64,000 nt of DNA from a bacterium (GCA_905221295.1 CAJNCP010000006.1:1-64000), one strand, 5' to 3'. Positions 33,766-45,081 are shown, counted from the stretch's first letter. A program made the numbers and translations. The notes: generated by a model not told the origin, from the letters alone.

Positions 33766-35261
33766 TATTTGCCTCCTTTCTCTGTCAATTTAATACGTGG
33801 GTCAAGCATGGTCATCCAGATATCTCCTACAAAGAGTGAGAAGATAGAAATACATGTAAAGATAAAGACGAGACCAACAACCATTGAGTTGTTTGATGCC
33901 TTAACAGAGTCAATCAACATTTTACCCATACCTGGGAAAGCGAAGACCGTTTCTGTCAATGTTGCACCACCGATAACCCCGATTACGGCACCAGGAATAC
34001 CTGAAACCAAAGGAACCATGGCATTTTTAAAGATGTGTTTATTTGAAATTTCTTTTTCAGACAAACCTTTTGCACGAGCAAAACGAACGAAGTCCTGAGA
34101 TTGCAAGTCGATCATGTAACGACGAATCCAGATAGCCGTACTTGGTGCTCCCAGCAAACCTAGAATGACTGCTGGTAAGACATAAGAACGCCAATCTCCA
34201 GCCCCCAAGATAGGAAATGAATCTGGAAGACCAATAGATGATCCAATCAAACGCACGATGTAAACCAAGGCAATCGTTGGAAGGGCAAGCAAGAAGGTTA
34301 GAGCACCTGTCGAGAAGCTATCAATCCAAGTATTCTTGTGGCGAGCCATAGCAGATCCAAGAGGGATGGCAATCGCATACGAAATGATCAAACCGATCAA
34401 ACCAGCAACCGCTGAGCTTGCAATCATTGATGGATATTGATAATTGCTTTCTGTAGCTGTATATGGATCATCTTTACCATAGTTGGCTACCTCACGCGCA
34501 TCTGCTTGGCTTGGAGATTTGTAGGTACGAGAGTAAATATCTACAGATGAAGTCTTTTTACCCGTAGGGAATTGAACTTCTGATGTCTTAGTTTGTCCCT
34601 GACCTTGTGTGATAACCTGAAGCACTGGTGTGTTTGCATAAGTTGGGTAAGAATCTCCCAAGTTAATGTTCACAAAGTTTTGGTGTACAAATGGGAATTG
34701 ATTGTTGAAATACAAAAGGTATTTATGTTTTGTACCTGAACCAACCAATGACCAACCGATAGCAGGATCATTTTCGAAACGAAGATAACGTTGCAAGTTT
34801 GGATTTTCAGGGTCTTGAATCTTGTTTGTATGATCAATATCAATCAAGTTTGAATAGAATTTGAAAACACGTTCAAAAATCGGAATTTCACGCGTAGCAT
34901 AGAATTGACCACTTTCCGAGAATACACCGAGTGTCCAACCATTACCGAGTTGGTTGATGTATTTTTCGTAGATTGCCTTGTTAGTATCATTGGCATCCAC
35001 TGTTACAGACGAGTCCATTGTACTCGCTCTTTCTTGTAACTCCTTGGTATCGTAGTACTCAATGTAGCCCATCCGCTCATAAACGGTATTTTCATAATCA
35101 TCCCGCTTATCAGCTGTAGTTGCAATCTTGTTATAGTTGGTATCCTGCTTGAAAATCAGTTTCCGAGGAACCATCGTATAGATAATTGTGTAGGTCAAAG
35201 TTGTCACCAAGAAAATAGACAACAGTGAACGCAATACACGCATAAAAATATATTTCTTCAT
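33765..35261 (-). CDS. amiC: Oligopeptide ABC transporter permease AmiC
   Basis: 498 residues, longer than typical OppB because a large extracellular domain (about 35-275) sits between the first and second membrane segments, as in pneumococcal AmiC. The cytoplasmic loop contains the EAA-type sequence [20 protein letters not shown]. It forms the channel with AmiD. It is separated from amiA by a hairpin that probably lowers downstream transcription. Confidence 0.95.
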   Translation of the reverse strand: MKKYIFMRVLRSLLSIFLVTTLTYTIIYTMVPRKLIFKQDTNYNKIATTADKRDDYENTVYERMGYIEYYDTKELQERASTMDSSVTVDANDTNKAIYEKYINQLGNGWTLGVFSESGQFYATREIPIFERVFKFYSNLIDIDHTNKIQDPENPNLQRYLRFENDPAIGWSLVGSGTKHKYLLYFNNQFPFVHQNFVNINLGDSYPTYANTPVLQVITQGQGQTKTSEVQFPTGKKTSSVDIYSRTYKSPSQADAREVANYGKDDPYTATESNYQYPSMIASSAVAGLIGLIISYAIAIPLGSAMARHKNTWIDSFSTGALTFLLALPTIALVYIVRLIGSSIGLPDSFPILGAGDWRSYVLPAVILGLLGAPSTAIWIRRYMIDLQSQDFVRFARAKGLSEKEISNKHIFKNAMVPLVSGIPGAVIGVIGGATLTETVFAFPGMGKMLIDSVKASNNSMVVGLVFIFTCISIFSLFVGDIWMTMLDPRIKLTEKGGK

Positions 35262-35286
35262 ATCGTTTCCTTTTAAAATCCCAAAA

Positions 35287-35314
35287 GAACCTTCTCCTCA
35301 TGGAGAGAAAGTTC
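35287..35314 (-). terminator. Partial terminator between amiA and amiC
   Basis: GAACTTTCTCTCC pairs with GGAGAAGGTTC, followed by TTTTGGG on the minus strand. A leaky stop here would give more of the binding protein than of the permease. Confidence 0.5.
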
Positions 35315-35327
35315 TCTTGAGAGTTAT

Positions 35328-37307
35328 TTATTTAACGTGATTAGCCAATTCTTTTTGAACTTTTTCGTTTGCTTCTTTTTTCTCTTTGAGCCATTTCTCA
35401 CGAGCTTGTTCATATTCCGCTTTTGTTACAGTCTTACTTTGTAATTTAATGTATTTGAAGTAAAGGTCTGAACTCTTATCTCCTGATTGACCATATGGAG
35501 CTGTGAATGGTACGACACGAGAAATGAATGGTGCTGCACCACTACCAGACATAGCAGGAATAAAGAGAGAGCTATCTGTCAACCAAGCTTGAGCTGCTGC
35601 GTATTTTTCATAACGAACATTCAAGTCTGTAGTTTCTTTAGCAGCTTCATCAACTAACTTATCGTATTCTTTCAAGCCAACTTTGTCAACCGCTGGGTTA
35701 TCCGGATTATCAAATCCCATATATGTTTTGGTTTGGGACTTGTTTGTTGATTTGAGGATATCAAGATAAGTTGATGGGTCTTCATAGTCTGGATTCCATC
35801 CAACTGCACCTGAAAGATCCCAGTCCTCTGCTGCTGCATTTGGTGCATGGTATGTGATATTCATTGCCTCATCTTTAGAAATTTGATGAATATCAATGAC
35901 TACGTTTTCTTCTCCGAGCACTTTTTCAACTGTCTGTTTGAAGGATTGGATACGAGCAACATACCCTTTGTTTGTTTGATCTACTGGAATATCCAAATGG
36001 ATTGGGAATTTCACGCCTTCTGCTTCCAATGCAGTCTTAGCTTTTGCTAGTTCTGCTTTGGCTTTATCGGCGTTGAAGAGTCCATCTTGACCATCAGCTA
36101 AGTTTACGTTTTTCCATTCATCACCATAAGCTGCCATCTTTTCGGTCACCAAGTCACCAAAAGTCTTTTCACCTGCTGAGACAAAGTCTGGTTTGACAAA
36201 GAGATTACGAACGGCAAGAGGAGCTGCTTCAGTACCATTGATCTGTGCTGAATAAGCTGTACGGTCAAAAGCAAAGTTCAAGGCCTGACGGAAGTCTTTG
36301 TTAAGGAGGGCTTTCTTAGTTGATGTTTTTTCCTCGTCAGTTGTTTTGGCAGTATACTTGTAACCTTGACGATCAATGTTTACACCTAAACCAGCGATTC
36401 CTGGTCCAGCTGGTGTATAGTAGATATTGTCCTTGTAGTCTTCTGCCACTTTAGAATAGTTTGAACTTGTAGGGAAGAGACGAGCATAGCTATAAGCTCC
36501 ACTTGTAAAGTTGCGTTCAAGAGATTCTTGGTCGGAACCATCATAGAAAGCAAGGGTAACTTTGTCAAGGTGAACATTGTCTTTATCCCAATACTGTTCA
36601 TTCTTAGCGAATTCGATAGAAGATTTAGCTGTTAAACTTTTCAGCAAGAACGGACCGTTGTAAAGCAAAGAAGTTGGATCTGTTGGTTTAGCAAAATCAT
36701 CTCCTTTTGATTTTTCAAATTCCTCGTTTAATGGCCAGAAGATTGAGTAGGACATCTTAGAGTTCCAGTATGGTTCTGGCTGGTTCAAAGTATACTCAAG
36801 AGTATAGTCATCAACTGCCTTAATACCTACTGTAGAAAAATCCTTTGAATTTCCAGCTACATAGTCAGATAAACCTTTAACAGAATTCTCTGCTAGATAA
36901 AGTGCTTCTGACTTTTTATCTGCTGCGTGTTTTAAACCATTTACAAAGTCTTTAGCTGTCACTTCAGCATATTCTTCCCCCTCAGAGGTGAACCATTTGA
37001 CACCTTTACGAATCTTGTAGGTATAGGTCAAACCGTCTTTTGAAACTGACCAGTCTTCTGCAACTGCAGGAGTCAAATTCCCATATTTGTCATTTGTAAA
37101 GAGACCATCGATACCATTTGAAGTGGCAACTTTAGTGCTTTGTTTCCCTGAAATGAGGTAATCCAATGTTTCTGGGTCAGATGAATAAACATAACCAAAA
37201 GTTTTTGGTGCTGCTGAATCAGATGATTTTGAAGAACTGCAAGCAGCTAATACTCCTGTTGCTAATAAAGCAATACCTGCTGCAACAAATACTCTACTTT
37301 TTTTCAT
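35328..37307 (-). CDS. amiA: Oligopeptide-binding lipoprotein AmiA
   Basis: 659 residues. Lipoprotein signal ends in the lipobox LAAC with Cys23 as the lipidated residue. The rest is an SBP family 5 peptide-binding fold (PETLDYLISG, KDGLTYTYKIRKGVKWFTSEG, NKDFRQALNFAFDR). It hands peptides to AmiCDEF. It is the first gene of the operon, behind a promoter and a CodY-like box. Confidence 0.96.
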   Translation of the reverse strand: MKKSRVFVAAGIALLATGVLAACSSSKSSDSAAPKTFGYVYSSDPETLDYLISGKQSTKVATSNGIDGLFTNDKYGNLTPAVAEDWSVSKDGLTYTYKIRKGVKWFTSEGEEYAEVTAKDFVNGLKHAADKKSEALYLAENSVKGLSDYVAGNSKDFSTVGIKAVDDYTLEYTLNQPEPYWNSKMSYSIFWPLNEEFEKSKGDDFAKPTDPTSLLYNGPFLLKSLTAKSSIEFAKNEQYWDKDNVHLDKVTLAFYDGSDQESLERNFTSGAYSYARLFPTSSNYSKVAEDYKDNIYYTPAGPGIAGLGVNIDRQGYKYTAKTTDEEKTSTKKALLNKDFRQALNFAFDRTAYSAQINGTEAAPLAVRNLFVKPDFVSAGEKTFGDLVTEKMAAYGDEWKNVNLADGQDGLFNADKAKAELAKAKTALEAEGVKFPIHLDIPVDQTNKGYVARIQSFKQTVEKVLGEENVVIDIHQISKDEAMNITYHAPNAAAEDWDLSGAVGWNPDYEDPSTYLDILKSTNKSQTKTYMGFDNPDNPAVDKVGLKEYDKLVDEAAKETTDLNVRYEKYAAAQAWLTDSSLFIPAMSGSGAAPFISRVVPFTAPYGQSGDKSSDLYFKYIKLQSKTVTKAEYEQAREKWLKEKKEANEKVQKELANHVK

Positions 37308-37345
37308 ATTTTTAACTCCTCTTGAAAAATTTAGGCTTACTGGAA

Positions 37346-37374
37346 ATTATAACATATATCTTCTAAAAAGTAAA
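37346..37374 (-). promoter_or_regulatory. Promoter of the ami operon
   Basis: TTTACT and TATAAT with a 17-bp spacer on the minus strand; the -10 is extended (TGT before it). Confidence 0.7.
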
Positions 37375-37376
37375 CG

Positions 37377-37391
37377 AATTTTCAGAATATT
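37377..37391. promoter_or_regulatory. CodY-box-like operator upstream of amiA
   Basis: AATTTTCAGAATATT matches the CodY consensus AATTTTCWGAAAATT at 14 of 15 positions and lies directly upstream of the -35 hexamer. CodY control of peptide import by branched-chain amino acids is known in streptococci. Confidence 0.65.
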
Positions 37392-37563
37392 TAGGCGTCC
37401 ATCTACAAAAAACTTTCATTTGTCAAAATTATTGCACTCTTTGTTTGTGTCTACGAAAAATACTTTCCCGTTTATCTCTCCTTAAAACGATATTTGTACA
37501 AGTTTTTCTCACCTCCTCGATAATAAACCATTTTTTAAAATTGGATTTTCGATTAAGAAAGTA

Positions 37564-37592
37564 TTGACGTAAAATGATTTTCAAGGTATAAT
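37564..37592 (+). promoter_or_regulatory. Promoter of tRNA-Cys
   Basis: TTGACG and a consensus TATAAT with 17-bp spacing, 12 nt before the tRNA. Confidence 0.8.
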
Positions 37593-37604
37593 ATTAAACG
37601 TTGA

Positions 37605-37675
37605 GGCGGTATAGCCAAGTGGTAAGGCACGGCTCTGCAAAAGCTTGATCGTCGGTTCAAATCCGTCTACCGCCT
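37605..37675 (+). tRNA. tRNA-Cys (GCA anticodon)
   Basis: 71 nt with acceptor stem GGCGGTA / TACCGCC, anticodon loop CTCTGCAAA (GCA) and T-loop GTTCAAATC. The discriminator is U and no CCA is encoded, as is usual for this tRNA. Confidence 0.96.
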
Positions 37676-37686
37676 TATAGTAAACC

Positions 37687-37710
37687 AAAAGACTCCTCGT
37701 GAGTCTTTTT
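37687..37710 (+). terminator. Terminator after tRNA-Cys
   Basis: AAAAGACTC / GAGTCTTTT stem with a short loop and TTTTTTC tail on the plus strand. Confidence 0.75.
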
Positions 37711-37721
37711 TCTTATAAATG

Positions 37722-37753
37722 GGAGCTTGGGCACCTGAAGGTGTCTCAAGCTC
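37722..37753 (-). terminator. Terminator of the CorC/CNNM-type gene
   Basis: GAGCTTGGGCACC / GGTGTCTCAAGCTC stem that ends next to the stop codon of the 37756-39087 gene. Confidence 0.6.
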
Positions 37754-37755
37754 TT

Positions 37756-39087
37756 TTATTCTGTTTCTTCTTCATTTTCTATTTCAGTGATTTGAACTTT
37801 CACCTTAGTGACACGTCCGTTTTTCACCTTGTCGTTGGTGAGTTTGATTTGTTTGTTTTGGTTAACCAATTCAAAACTGATTTTTTCAGTTGTTGGAATG
37901 GTTCCAACTCCGGTTAGATAGTAGCCTGCGATAGTATCAACGTCATCACTTTCCAATTCAACATTAAAATAGGCATTGAAGTCATTGAGTGTCATCGTCC
38001 CTTGAACGATATAAGTATCGTCCCCAATTGGGTAAACCTCAATTTCTGCTCGGTCTGTCTCGTCGTCGATTTCTCCGACAATCTCCTCCAGCAGGTCCTC
38101 CAGTGTGACCAGACCAGCCATACCACCATATTCATCGAGCAAAATGGCCATCTGTCTCTGGGTATTTCGCAATTCTTTTAGCAAGTCATCCACAAAAATA
38201 GTTTCAGGGACAAAGAGTGGATCTTGTAAGATCCTCTTCCAGACAATATTGTCAAAACCATCCACAAAGGCCGCCTTAAGAAGACTCTTGGTGTGAATAA
38301 TCCCAATCACATTGTCCTTATCCCCATCATAAACTGGGATACGGGAAAAGTTTTGTTTTAAAATACTTTGGATAATAGTTTGACTATCATCCTGAATATC
38401 CACCATAAAGGCATCCGTTCGAGGAACCATGACTTCTCTCGCCATCAGTTCATCTAGAGAGAAAATCCCTTGTAACATCTCGATTTCGTCTGCATCCAAG
38501 GTTTCCTCACTTTTGGTCAACATGTACTCAATTTCATCTCGAGTCATTTTTTCATCCGCATCATCAAAGGTCATTGGTGTTAAACGACTCAAGAGATTGG
38601 TTGAAGCAGATAACAACCAGACAAAGGGACTGACAATCTTCCCAAGCCCAATAATTATCGGAACAGAGCGAATAGCTAAGGCATCTTTGAGATTGAGGGC
38701 AATTCGTTTAGGATAGAGTTCGCCAAAAACAATAGAGATGTAGGTCAAGAATGCCAAAGAGAGGAAACTTGCAATGGCGTAAGCCGTCTCTCCGCTTCCC
38801 ATCCAAGATGCGATCACTTGTCCAAGGGTATCCGCCAATTTGGCCCCTGACAAGATCGTGATCAAGGTGATACCGACTTGAATGGTTGATAAAAAGTGAT
38901 TAGGGTTTTCAAGTACCTTTAGCAAACGGATGTAGCGTTTATCGCCTTCTTCTGCTTTTTGCTCTACTCGGGCACGATTTAGTGACACCATAGCCATTTC
39001 TGTAGCTGAGAAAAAGGCATTTAAAAAGGTCAATACAACTAAAAGTACAAATTGCAGTAACAAATCCTGACTGCTCGGGTCTTCCAT
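37756..39087 (-). CDS. CNNM/CorC-family membrane protein with CBS domains
   Basis: 443 residues. Domains in order: DUF21/CNNM transmembrane region (about 10-200), two CBS domains (about 215-340, including [14 protein letters not shown] and [16 protein letters not shown]) and a C-terminal CorC/HlyC domain (about 350-430). Relatives export Mg2+ or Co2+; many are still labelled hemolysin. Start ATG 39087 has an AGGAG box. It appears to be transcribed alone. Confidence 0.92.
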   Translation of the reverse strand: MEDPSSQDLLLQFVLLVVLTFLNAFFSATEMAMVSLNRARVEQKAEEGDKRYIRLLKVLENPNHFLSTIQVGITLITILSGAKLADTLGQVIASWMGSGETAYAIASFLSLAFLTYISIVFGELYPKRIALNLKDALAIRSVPIIIGLGKIVSPFVWLLSASTNLLSRLTPMTFDDADEKMTRDEIEYMLTKSEETLDADEIEMLQGIFSLDELMAREVMVPRTDAFMVDIQDDSQTIIQSILKQNFSRIPVYDGDKDNVIGIIHTKSLLKAAFVDGFDNIVWKRILQDPLFVPETIFVDDLLKELRNTQRQMAILLDEYGGMAGLVTLEDLLEEIVGEIDDETDRAEIEVYPIGDDTYIVQGTMTLNDFNAYFNVELESDDVDTIAGYYLTGVGTIPTTEKISFELVNQNKQIKLTNDKVKNGRVTKVKVQITEIENEEETE

Positions 39088-39223
39088 GGTCTTTCTCCTA
39101 AAATAGTATCTTGTGTTCCATTATATCATAAATTAGCGTAGGAATCACATTATTTTCTAATTTGCACGATCTCTCCCTTATCTATGATAGACAAAGGAGC
39201 TATTTTTATAGTATCTATTGTTT

Positions 39224-40048
39224 CTAATCTGTCACTGTTACTTGACCTGTTCGGTAGTCAAGCTGGATTCCCTTTTGAACATTGGGGATTAGGACATTGA
39301 ATTCCAATTCGCCATCTGAAGACTTGGCTTCGATTTGTGAAGCGGATGGAACTAGATCCTCATTTGTCGCATAGTGGAGTGTCACGCGGTAACGAACCCT
39401 CTTATTTTGGTCCAAGGCTTTTCTGACCAAACTCTCATAGTAGTTCTGACCAGTCGAATCCTCAGCCTGCGCTTGGTTCGCCCAAGCTGTCTGGACTGCA
39501 ATGTTCTTGGGATTGCTAGTAGAGGCATCAAAACCATCCAAACCACCTATCAAAGCATAGCCTAGTAGGTGTCCTCTATCAACTGCATGTGTATAGGCTC
39601 CCTTTAGATTCTTGACCTGATGCCATCCTGGTGGTGTCCAAGAGGACGAGCCGTTGCCTGTTTCTTCACGATTTTTATACTGCCGAGTCGCTTTGGATAA
39701 GAGAGCATTGGCAACCGTTGGGACTGTCTCTTTCCCGACTGGTTTTGTTTTATTATCCGCGTAGGGTTTGCTAGAAACTTTGGCATCTAGATTGGTTTTA
39801 TTGCCATTTACGACAAAGGCACCTGCCCCATTCCATTCTAGACCACCTTTTATTTGATTCTTGATCGACTCAGTTAAGACACTTTCTGCCAACTCCTGAC
39901 TAGGAGCTTCTGAAGCTTGTTTTTTCTGACTAACTTTGGTTCTAGGGCTATTTGGTGCTGTCTGCATCTGCTTGATATAATAGCTTCCAGCAGCCAAGAG
40001 TAAGAATATGAGTAACCCTACCAGGGTCTGTCTTGTTTTTTTGTTCAT
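39224..40048 (-). CDS. endA: DNA-entry nuclease EndA
   Basis: 274 residues with one N-terminal membrane anchor (residues about 8-24) and the beta-beta-alpha-metal nuclease motif DRGH, whose His160 corresponds to the catalytic residue known in pneumococcal EndA. The conserved [15 protein letters not shown] segment follows. At the surface it degrades one strand of incoming DNA during transformation and can digest extracellular DNA. It lies downstream of murA-epuA as in pneumococcus. Confidence 0.96.
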   Translation of the reverse strand: MNKKTRQTLVGLLIFLLLAAGSYYIKQMQTAPNSPRTKVSQKKQASEAPSQELAESVLTESIKNQIKGGLEWNGAGAFVVNGNKTNLDAKVSSKPYADNKTKPVGKETVPTVANALLSKATRQYKNREETGNGSSSWTPPGWHQVKNLKGAYTHAVDRGHLLGYALIGGLDGFDASTSNPKNIAVQTAWANQAQAEDSTGQNYYESLVRKALDQNKRVRYRVTLHYATNEDLVPSASQIEAKSSDGELEFNVLIPNVQKGIQLDYRTGQVTVTD

Positions 40049-40070
40049 TTTTCTCCTTATTTCTTTAGAA

Positions 40071-40090
40071 AAAGACTGGTCTCCCAGTCT
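40071..40090 (-). terminator. Hairpin terminator between epuA and endA
   Basis: AGACTGG / CCAGTCT stem with a 4-nt loop and TTTTTC tail on the minus strand; it overlaps the epuA stop codon. Confidence 0.7.
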
Positions 40091-40298
40091 AATTTCCTGT
40101 AAATTTGCTAATCAATTCTTGCCACTTCGCTGGAGACAAAATCGCCCATGGATCCTGTCCCTTTCCTAAGATACCATAGCCAACCATCAAGCCGATTCCT
40201 AAAGCAAGAAAGCCTAGCAATAGTACGATAAAAATCAACAGTAAGCGACGGAGTACATAGCGTATTCTCTTATTTTTTTTATTTCTATTCCTCTTCAT
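40089..40298 (-). CDS. epuA: EpuA small membrane protein
   Basis: 69 residues from ATG 40298 ([11 protein letters not shown]), which has a GAGG box within the end of murA; an ATG 12 nt upstream lacks spacing. A very basic N-terminus is followed by one membrane segment (about 18-45) and a short outside tail. This matches the EpuA protein known upstream of endA in pneumococcus; databases often give it a misleading RNA polymerase beta-subunit name. Function unknown. Confidence 0.85.
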   Translation of the reverse strand: MKRNRNKKNKRIRYVLRRLLLIFIVLLLGFLALGIGLMVGYGILGKGQDPWAILSPAKWQELISKFTGN

Positions 40299-41568
40299 CG
40301 TCAACCTCAATCCGCTGAATCTTCGCTCCTAGCTGAGCTAACTTCTCATGGAAACGGTAGTAACCTCTATCAAGGTGGACTAACTTACCGACAACTGTTT
40401 CTCCTTGCGCCACCAGACCTGTCAAAATCAAAGCAGCACTAGCGCGAAGGTCCGTTGATAGTACTTCGGCTCCCTGTAAGGCTTGTCCCCCAACAATACG
40501 AGCTGTGTCACGGATAATCTCTGAATACAGGCCCATACGGCGCATTTCCTCTAAGTGTTGGAAGCGATTCTCAAACACCGTTTCCACCATGGTGGATTCC
40601 CCTTTTGCAACTGTCATCAGAGCTGTAAATTGCGCCTGCATATCTGTTGGGAAGCCTGGATGTGGTAAAGTTTTTACATGAACAGCCTTGAGGTTTTCAA
40701 GTTGAGAACGAACACGGATGCCTTCTGATTCCTCTGTCACTTCAACACCCATTTCAAGTAGTTTTGAGATTAAGGGGCGATTATGTTCCCAGACTGCATC
40801 ACGAACGAGGACATCTCCGCCAGTCATAGCTGCAGCCACCATAAAGGTTCCGGCTTCGATACGATCTTGTACCACATTATGAGTTGTTCCATGGAGTTCC
40901 TCAACACCAGTCACTGTGATTGTTTCTGTACCGGCTCCCTTGACCTTGGCTCCCATTTCATTAAGGAGAATAGCGAGGTCAACAATTTCTGGCTCACGCG
41001 CAGCATTTTCAATCACTGTCACACCATCAGCTAAAGTCGCTGCCATCATCAAGTTTTGTGTTGCGCCGACACTAGGGAAGTCCATGTAGATATGAGCGCC
41101 ATGCAAGTGGTCTGCCTTGGCTTCGATGTAACCAGCTGTCTGAGTGATTTTAGCCCCCATAGCTTCCAAACCTTTGAGGTGGAGGTCGATCGGACGACTC
41201 CCGATAGTGCATCCCCCTGGCATGGATACCTTGGCATGACCTACACGAGCAAGGATTGGTCCCAAGACAACGATGGATGCTCGCATCTTGCTGACATATT
41301 TATAAGGAGCTTCCTCCGTGATATCACCAGTCGCATCAACCTCGACAACATGAGCTTCCTCATCAAAGTCCACCTTGGCATTCAGACCACGAACTACTTG
41401 ATTCATGGTGAACACATCTGACAAGATTGGGACATTTTGTAAGACTGTCTTACCCTTGCTTGCTAGAATAGTCGCTGCCAATAAAGGTAAGACTGCATTC
41501 TTTGCTCCCTCGATCGTCACACTCCCAACCAGACGATTATCTCCGCCTTGAACCACAATTTTTTCCAT
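40285..41568 (-). CDS. murA: UDP-GlcNAc 1-carboxyvinyltransferase
   Basis: 427 residues. Cys120 in [13 protein letters not shown] is the catalytic residue and the target of fosfomycin; Lys23 in GAKNAVLPL and the Asp near [12 protein letters not shown] are also in place. It performs the first committed step of peptidoglycan synthesis, transferring enolpyruvate from PEP to UDP-GlcNAc. Gram-positive cocci carry two copies; this is the one linked to epuA-endA. Confidence 0.96.
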   Translation of the reverse strand: MEKIVVQGGDNRLVGSVTIEGAKNAVLPLLAATILASKGKTVLQNVPILSDVFTMNQVVRGLNAKVDFDEEAHVVEVDATGDITEEAPYKYVSKMRASIVVLGPILARVGHAKVSMPGGCTIGSRPIDLHLKGLEAMGAKITQTAGYIEAKADHLHGAHIYMDFPSVGATQNLMMAATLADGVTVIENAAREPEIVDLAILLNEMGAKVKGAGTETITVTGVEELHGTTHNVVQDRIEAGTFMVAAAMTGGDVLVRDAVWEHNRPLISKLLEMGVEVTEESEGIRVRSQLENLKAVHVKTLPHPGFPTDMQAQFTALMTVAKGESTMVETVFENRFQHLEEMRRMGLYSEIIRDTARIVGGQALQGAEVLSTDLRASAALILTGLVAQGETVVGKLVHLDRGYYRFHEKLAQLGAKIQRIEVDDEEE

Positions 41569-41591
41569 AGTTATTTCCTTTACTTTTGATT

Positions 41592-41822
41592 TTATAATAG
41601 TCCTCTAAGCGCTTCTTGCCACAGTTGGTACAAACTGATAAAGAATGAACTCAAGATGTAGCCCATCACAATACTAAAGAAGCCTACCAACAAACGAACC
41701 TTTTTTGTGTTAGTAGCGTTCACTTTTAAAACCTTTTCCCATCTAACAAGATCCTTCAAAAGGTAAAAACTCAAATAAATAAAGAGTAGATGACTACTTA
41801 GAGTGAATAATAATTGAACCAT
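41592..41822 (-). CDS. DUF1146-family small membrane protein
   Basis: 76 residues with two membrane segments (about 2-22 and 45-67) and a basic loop [11 protein letters not shown], the pattern of DUF1146 (YwzB-like) proteins. It lies 23 nt before murA and is probably co-transcribed. Function unknown. Confidence 0.8.
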   Translation of the reverse strand: MVQLLFTLSSHLLFIYLSFYLLKDLVRWEKVLKVNATNTKKVRLLVGFFSIVMGYILSSFFISLYQLWQEALRGLL

Positions 41823-41877
41823 TTGACTATTATACCATCTTATCCGCTTGCGCGCTAGTTTTCAATTTTTCTACAAA

Positions 41878-42915
41878 TTAGGGATTGTTTTTAAGATAAT
41901 CAATTGCATCCTGCAAAGTCTTAACAGGAACGATTTTCATCTCTGTTTTGATCGTTTTAGCAGCTTCTAGGGCTGTTTCATAGTTGCTTTTCGCATTGGG
42001 ATCTGCTTTTTTTGCTTCCTCGGTGACTGGATTGTCAGGAGCAAAAAAGATGTTCGCTCCCTGACGAGAGGCTGCAACTACTTTTTTGTCAATTCCACCG
42101 ATGTCGCCAACATTTCCATCGCGATCAATGGTTCCCGTTCCCGCAACGATGCGACCATTACGAAGTCCTGGATCTGCTATCTGGGTGTAAATAGCTAGGC
42201 TAAACATGAGACCGGCACTTGGCCCGCCTATACCAGCTGTTGAAAAGCGGATTGGAACATCACTGGTCACTTCCGTACGGTCAATCAAACCAATCCCAAT
42301 CCCATTTTTTCCGTTTTCGAGAGTGATAATTTTACCTTCAGCAGACTTGACTTTTCCGTCTTCTTCATAGGTCACCTTGACCGTATCTCCTAATTGTTGA
42401 GAGTTGACATAGTCGACCAAGTCTTTTGAACTGTCAAACGTTTTATCATTAACAGCCGTCACGGTATCCGCAATGTTCAGAATGCCCTTAAAAGTTGAAT
42501 TGTCCGTCACGGTCAAGACATAGACACCCAGGTACTTGAGTTCGATATCCTTTCCAGCCGTCTTCAAGCCCTGATACTTGGCCATGTTTTGGGATGTTTG
42601 CATGTAGAACTGATTGATCCGCATAAACTCCGCATCAGTAGAGCCACCCGTAGTCTCCTTGGCACTTCTAATATCCGTGAAAGGTGTTAACCAAGCATAG
42701 ACAAGATGTGATAGGGTTGCGTGTCGAATACCGACTGTTACAAACTGGTAAGCTCCTGCTTCTGTATCTTCTGTTTCATTGACTTTTAAAACTTGACGAA
42801 TATCTTCCGCTCCACCTGGAACTTCTATGTAGTAGGGTAAAGGTACTACAAAAGCTAAAAAAGTCACTACTAGTGCTAGGATGACATATAAGGGCCATCT
42901 AGTTTTTTTCTTCAT
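41878..42915 (-). CDS. sepM: SepM-type PDZ/Lon-like serine protease
   Basis: 345 residues: one N-terminal membrane anchor, a PDZ domain (about 125-205) and a C-terminal S16 Lon-like protease domain. Ser233 in GGPSAG and Lys278 in [10 protein letters not shown] form the Ser-Lys dyad, 45 residues apart as in S. mutans SepM. That enzyme trims the competence-stimulating peptide outside the cell; the substrate here is not known. It overlaps coaD by 17 nt. Confidence 0.9.
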   Translation of the reverse strand: MKKKTRWPLYVILALVVTFLAFVVPLPYYIEVPGGAEDIRQVLKVNETEDTEAGAYQFVTVGIRHATLSHLVYAWLTPFTDIRSAKETTGGSTDAEFMRINQFYMQTSQNMAKYQGLKTAGKDIELKYLGVYVLTVTDNSTFKGILNIADTVTAVNDKTFDSSKDLVDYVNSQQLGDTVKVTYEEDGKVKSAEGKIITLENGKNGIGIGLIDRTEVTSDVPIRFSTAGIGGPSAGLMFSLAIYTQIADPGLRNGRIVAGTGTIDRDGNVGDIGGIDKKVVAASRQGANIFFAPDNPVTEEAKKADPNAKSNYETALEAAKTIKTEMKIVPVKTLQDAIDYLKNNP

Positions 42916-43387
42916 GTTCTAATTCCTCCACAACACTGTTTGGGACATATTGCTGAATCTCCTGACCAAACTTCAGAAGTTCTCTCACGGCTGAAGAGCT
43001 AATATAAAGATGCTCTGGGCGACTATATAGGTAAATGGTTTCGATTTCTGGAGCCAGTTGATGATTGTAGTAATCAAAACTAGACTCGTATTGCAAGTCT
43101 GTGGCATTCCGCAAGCCACGGACAAGGGTTTTAGCCCCCAGTCTTCTTGCAACATCGACGACTAGCTGGTCATGAGAAGCTAGGACCTCTACATTATCTA
43201 AATGCGCCACCGCTTTTTTGACTGCCCGTTTGCGGTTTTCAACAGGGAAAAAACCTTGTTTGTGGGGATTGTAGAACACCCCGACATAGAGCTTATCAAA
43301 GAGTCTGCTGGCACGTTCAATGATATCCAGATGTCCATTTGTCATCGGATCAAATGAACCGGTAAATAATCCAATTTTATCTGACAT
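42899..43387 (-). CDS. coaD: Phosphopantetheine adenylyltransferase
   Basis: 162 residues. Nucleotidyltransferase motifs [10 protein letters not shown] and [10 protein letters not shown] are present. It adenylates 4'-phosphopantetheine to dephospho-CoA, the fourth step of CoA synthesis. It overlaps rsmD by 11 nt and sepM by 17 nt, a translationally coupled trio. Confidence 0.96.
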   Translation of the reverse strand: MSDKIGLFTGSFDPMTNGHLDIIERASRLFDKLYVGVFYNPHKQGFFPVENRKRAVKKAVAHLDNVEVLASHDQLVVDVARRLGAKTLVRGLRNATDLQYESSFDYYNHQLAPEIETIYLYSRPEHLYISSSAVRELLKFGQEIQQYVPNSVVEELEHEEKN

Positions 43388-43916
43388 AGACTGTCACCTT
43401 ACTAATCCCATATATTTTTTCCTTCCAGATGCCTAAGCAGGCGATTTCTTCTGGAAGTTCTACAGACTTATCGGTTTCGCAGACAACCATGATTTCCTCG
43501 GAAAATAGGTTTCTTTCTGCCATTTTTTCGATATCTGCAACGATTTGTTCCTTGGCATAGGGAGGGTCTAAAAAGACCAGGTCAAAGGGACCTGTCACCT
43601 GCTCCAAGGCCCGTTCAGCCTCCATCTTTAAGAGCTGAAATTTGGAAACTTCCTTGGTCATTTGGATATTTGCAGCGACGATAGCTTGTGCCCTTCTATC
43701 CCGTTCCACTAAGACAGCATGGGACATCCCTCTTGACACAGCTTCAATAGACAGACCACCACTGCCAGCATAGAGATCCAAGACACGACCACCCTCAAAA
43801 TAGGGACCTATCATGTTAAAGATAGCTCCACGCACCTTATCTGATGTCGGCCTCGTCGTCTTGCCTTCTAGCGTCTTGAGGGGACGCCCTCCGTAGATTC
43901 CTGATACGATTTTCAT
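43377..43916 (-). CDS. rsmD: 16S rRNA (guanine966-N2)-methyltransferase
   Basis: 179 residues with the SAM-binding motif [18 protein letters not shown] and the catalytic DPPY. The N-terminal [20 protein letters not shown] is characteristic of RsmD. It modifies G966 in the 30S P-site region. First gene of the rsmD-coaD-sepM run. Confidence 0.95.
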   Translation of the reverse strand: MKIVSGIYGGRPLKTLEGKTTRPTSDKVRGAIFNMIGPYFEGGRVLDLYAGSGGLSIEAVSRGMSHAVLVERDRRAQAIVAANIQMTKEVSKFQLLKMEAERALEQVTGPFDLVFLDPPYAKEQIVADIEKMAERNLFSEEIMVVCETDKSVELPEEIACLGIWKEKIYGISKVTVYVR

Positions 43917-43957
43917 ACCGTTTATTATACCAAATTATAGGCAAAAAGAGAAAGAAA

Positions 43958-43977
43958 ACCGAACCTTGCGGTTCGAT
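43958..43977 (-). terminator. Terminator after asnA
   Basis: CGAACC / GGTTCG hairpin just after the asnA stop, followed on the minus strand by GTTTTCTTTCTC. Confidence 0.65.
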
Positions 43978-43980
43978 TCT

Positions 43981-44973
43981 CTACAAAATATTTTCGTACG
44001 TATCGCGAACTTCTTGAGGCCAGACACTGGTCTGAACCTCTCCGATGTGTTTCTTACGAAGAAGGAACATGGCCATCCGAGACTGTCCGATACCCCCACC
44101 GATAGTCAGTGGGAAAAGACCATTAAGCAAGGCTTTATGCCATTCCAGCTCAAGACGATCTTCGTCTCCTGTAAGAGCCACTTGGCGACGAAGGGTATCC
44201 TCATCTACCCGAATTCCCATAGAAGAAAGTTCAAAGGCACAACCAAGAGATTCGTTCCAAACTAGAATATCCCCATTTAGTCCCTTATAGCCATTTTCAG
44301 ACTCTGTTGTCCAGTCATCGTAGTCAGGTGCACGGCCATCATGAGGTTTCCCGTCAGGCAACTCGCCACCAATACCAATCAAGAAGACTGCACCGAACTC
44401 TTTACAAATCTCATTTTCGCGCTCTTTCGGTGTCAAATCTGGGTAGCGTTCTACCAACTCTTCTGTATGGATGAAGGTGATTTGTTTTGGCAAGATAGAT
44501 TCGATATCATAGCGGGCTTCTACTGCTAGCTCTGTCAGACGAATAGCCTTATAAATCTTCTCAACTGTTTCTTTGAGATAAGCGATATTGCGTTGACCAT
44601 TTGGAATCACCTTCTCCCAGTCCCACTGGTCTACATAAACAGAGTGGGTCGCATCCAGCGAATCTTCGTCTGGACGAAGGGCCTTCATGTGAACAAACAG
44701 ACCTTCTCCTTCACCGAAACCAAAGCGAGCCAAAGTGTGACGTTTCCATTTGGCAAGTGAGTGAACGACTTCATAGGTTTCATCTGGAATCTGCAAGACC
44801 TTCACCGATACTGGATGTTCGACACCGGACAGGTTGTCCTGCATCCCATCCCCGACCTTGCTCAAGATAGGTCCCTGAACCTCGACAACTTCTAACTTAT
44901 CTTTCAAATACTGGGTAAAGGTGTTTTTAACAAAAGAAATTTCTTCTTGCTGATGGATAAAACTTTTCTTCAT
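43981..44973 (-). CDS. asnA: Aspartate-ammonia ligase
   Basis: 330 residues, the exact family length, from ATG 44973 ([13 protein letters not shown]) behind TTAGGAG; a longer frame upstream has no box. Class II synthetase-like core with [29 protein letters not shown] and GGGIGQSRM. It makes asparagine from aspartate, ATP and free ammonia. A TATAAT lies at 45002-45007. Confidence 0.96.
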   Translation of the reverse strand: MKKSFIHQQEEISFVKNTFTQYLKDKLEVVEVQGPILSKVGDGMQDNLSGVEHPVSVKVLQIPDETYEVVHSLAKWKRHTLARFGFGEGEGLFVHMKALRPDEDSLDATHSVYVDQWDWEKVIPNGQRNIAYLKETVEKIYKAIRLTELAVEARYDIESILPKQITFIHTEELVERYPDLTPKERENEICKEFGAVFLIGIGGELPDGKPHDGRAPDYDDWTTESENGYKGLNGDILVWNESLGCAFELSSMGIRVDEDTLRRQVALTGDEDRLELEWHKALLNGLFPLTIGGGIGQSRMAMFLLRKKHIGEVQTSVWPQEVRDTYENIL

Positions 44974-45081
44974 AAATACTCCTAAAAACATAATTACTAG
45001 CATTATACTCCTATTTTTCAGAAAAGAAAAGGGCAAATAAGAAAAAGTCAGCGCACTTTCGAACACTGACTCTATAGATTT

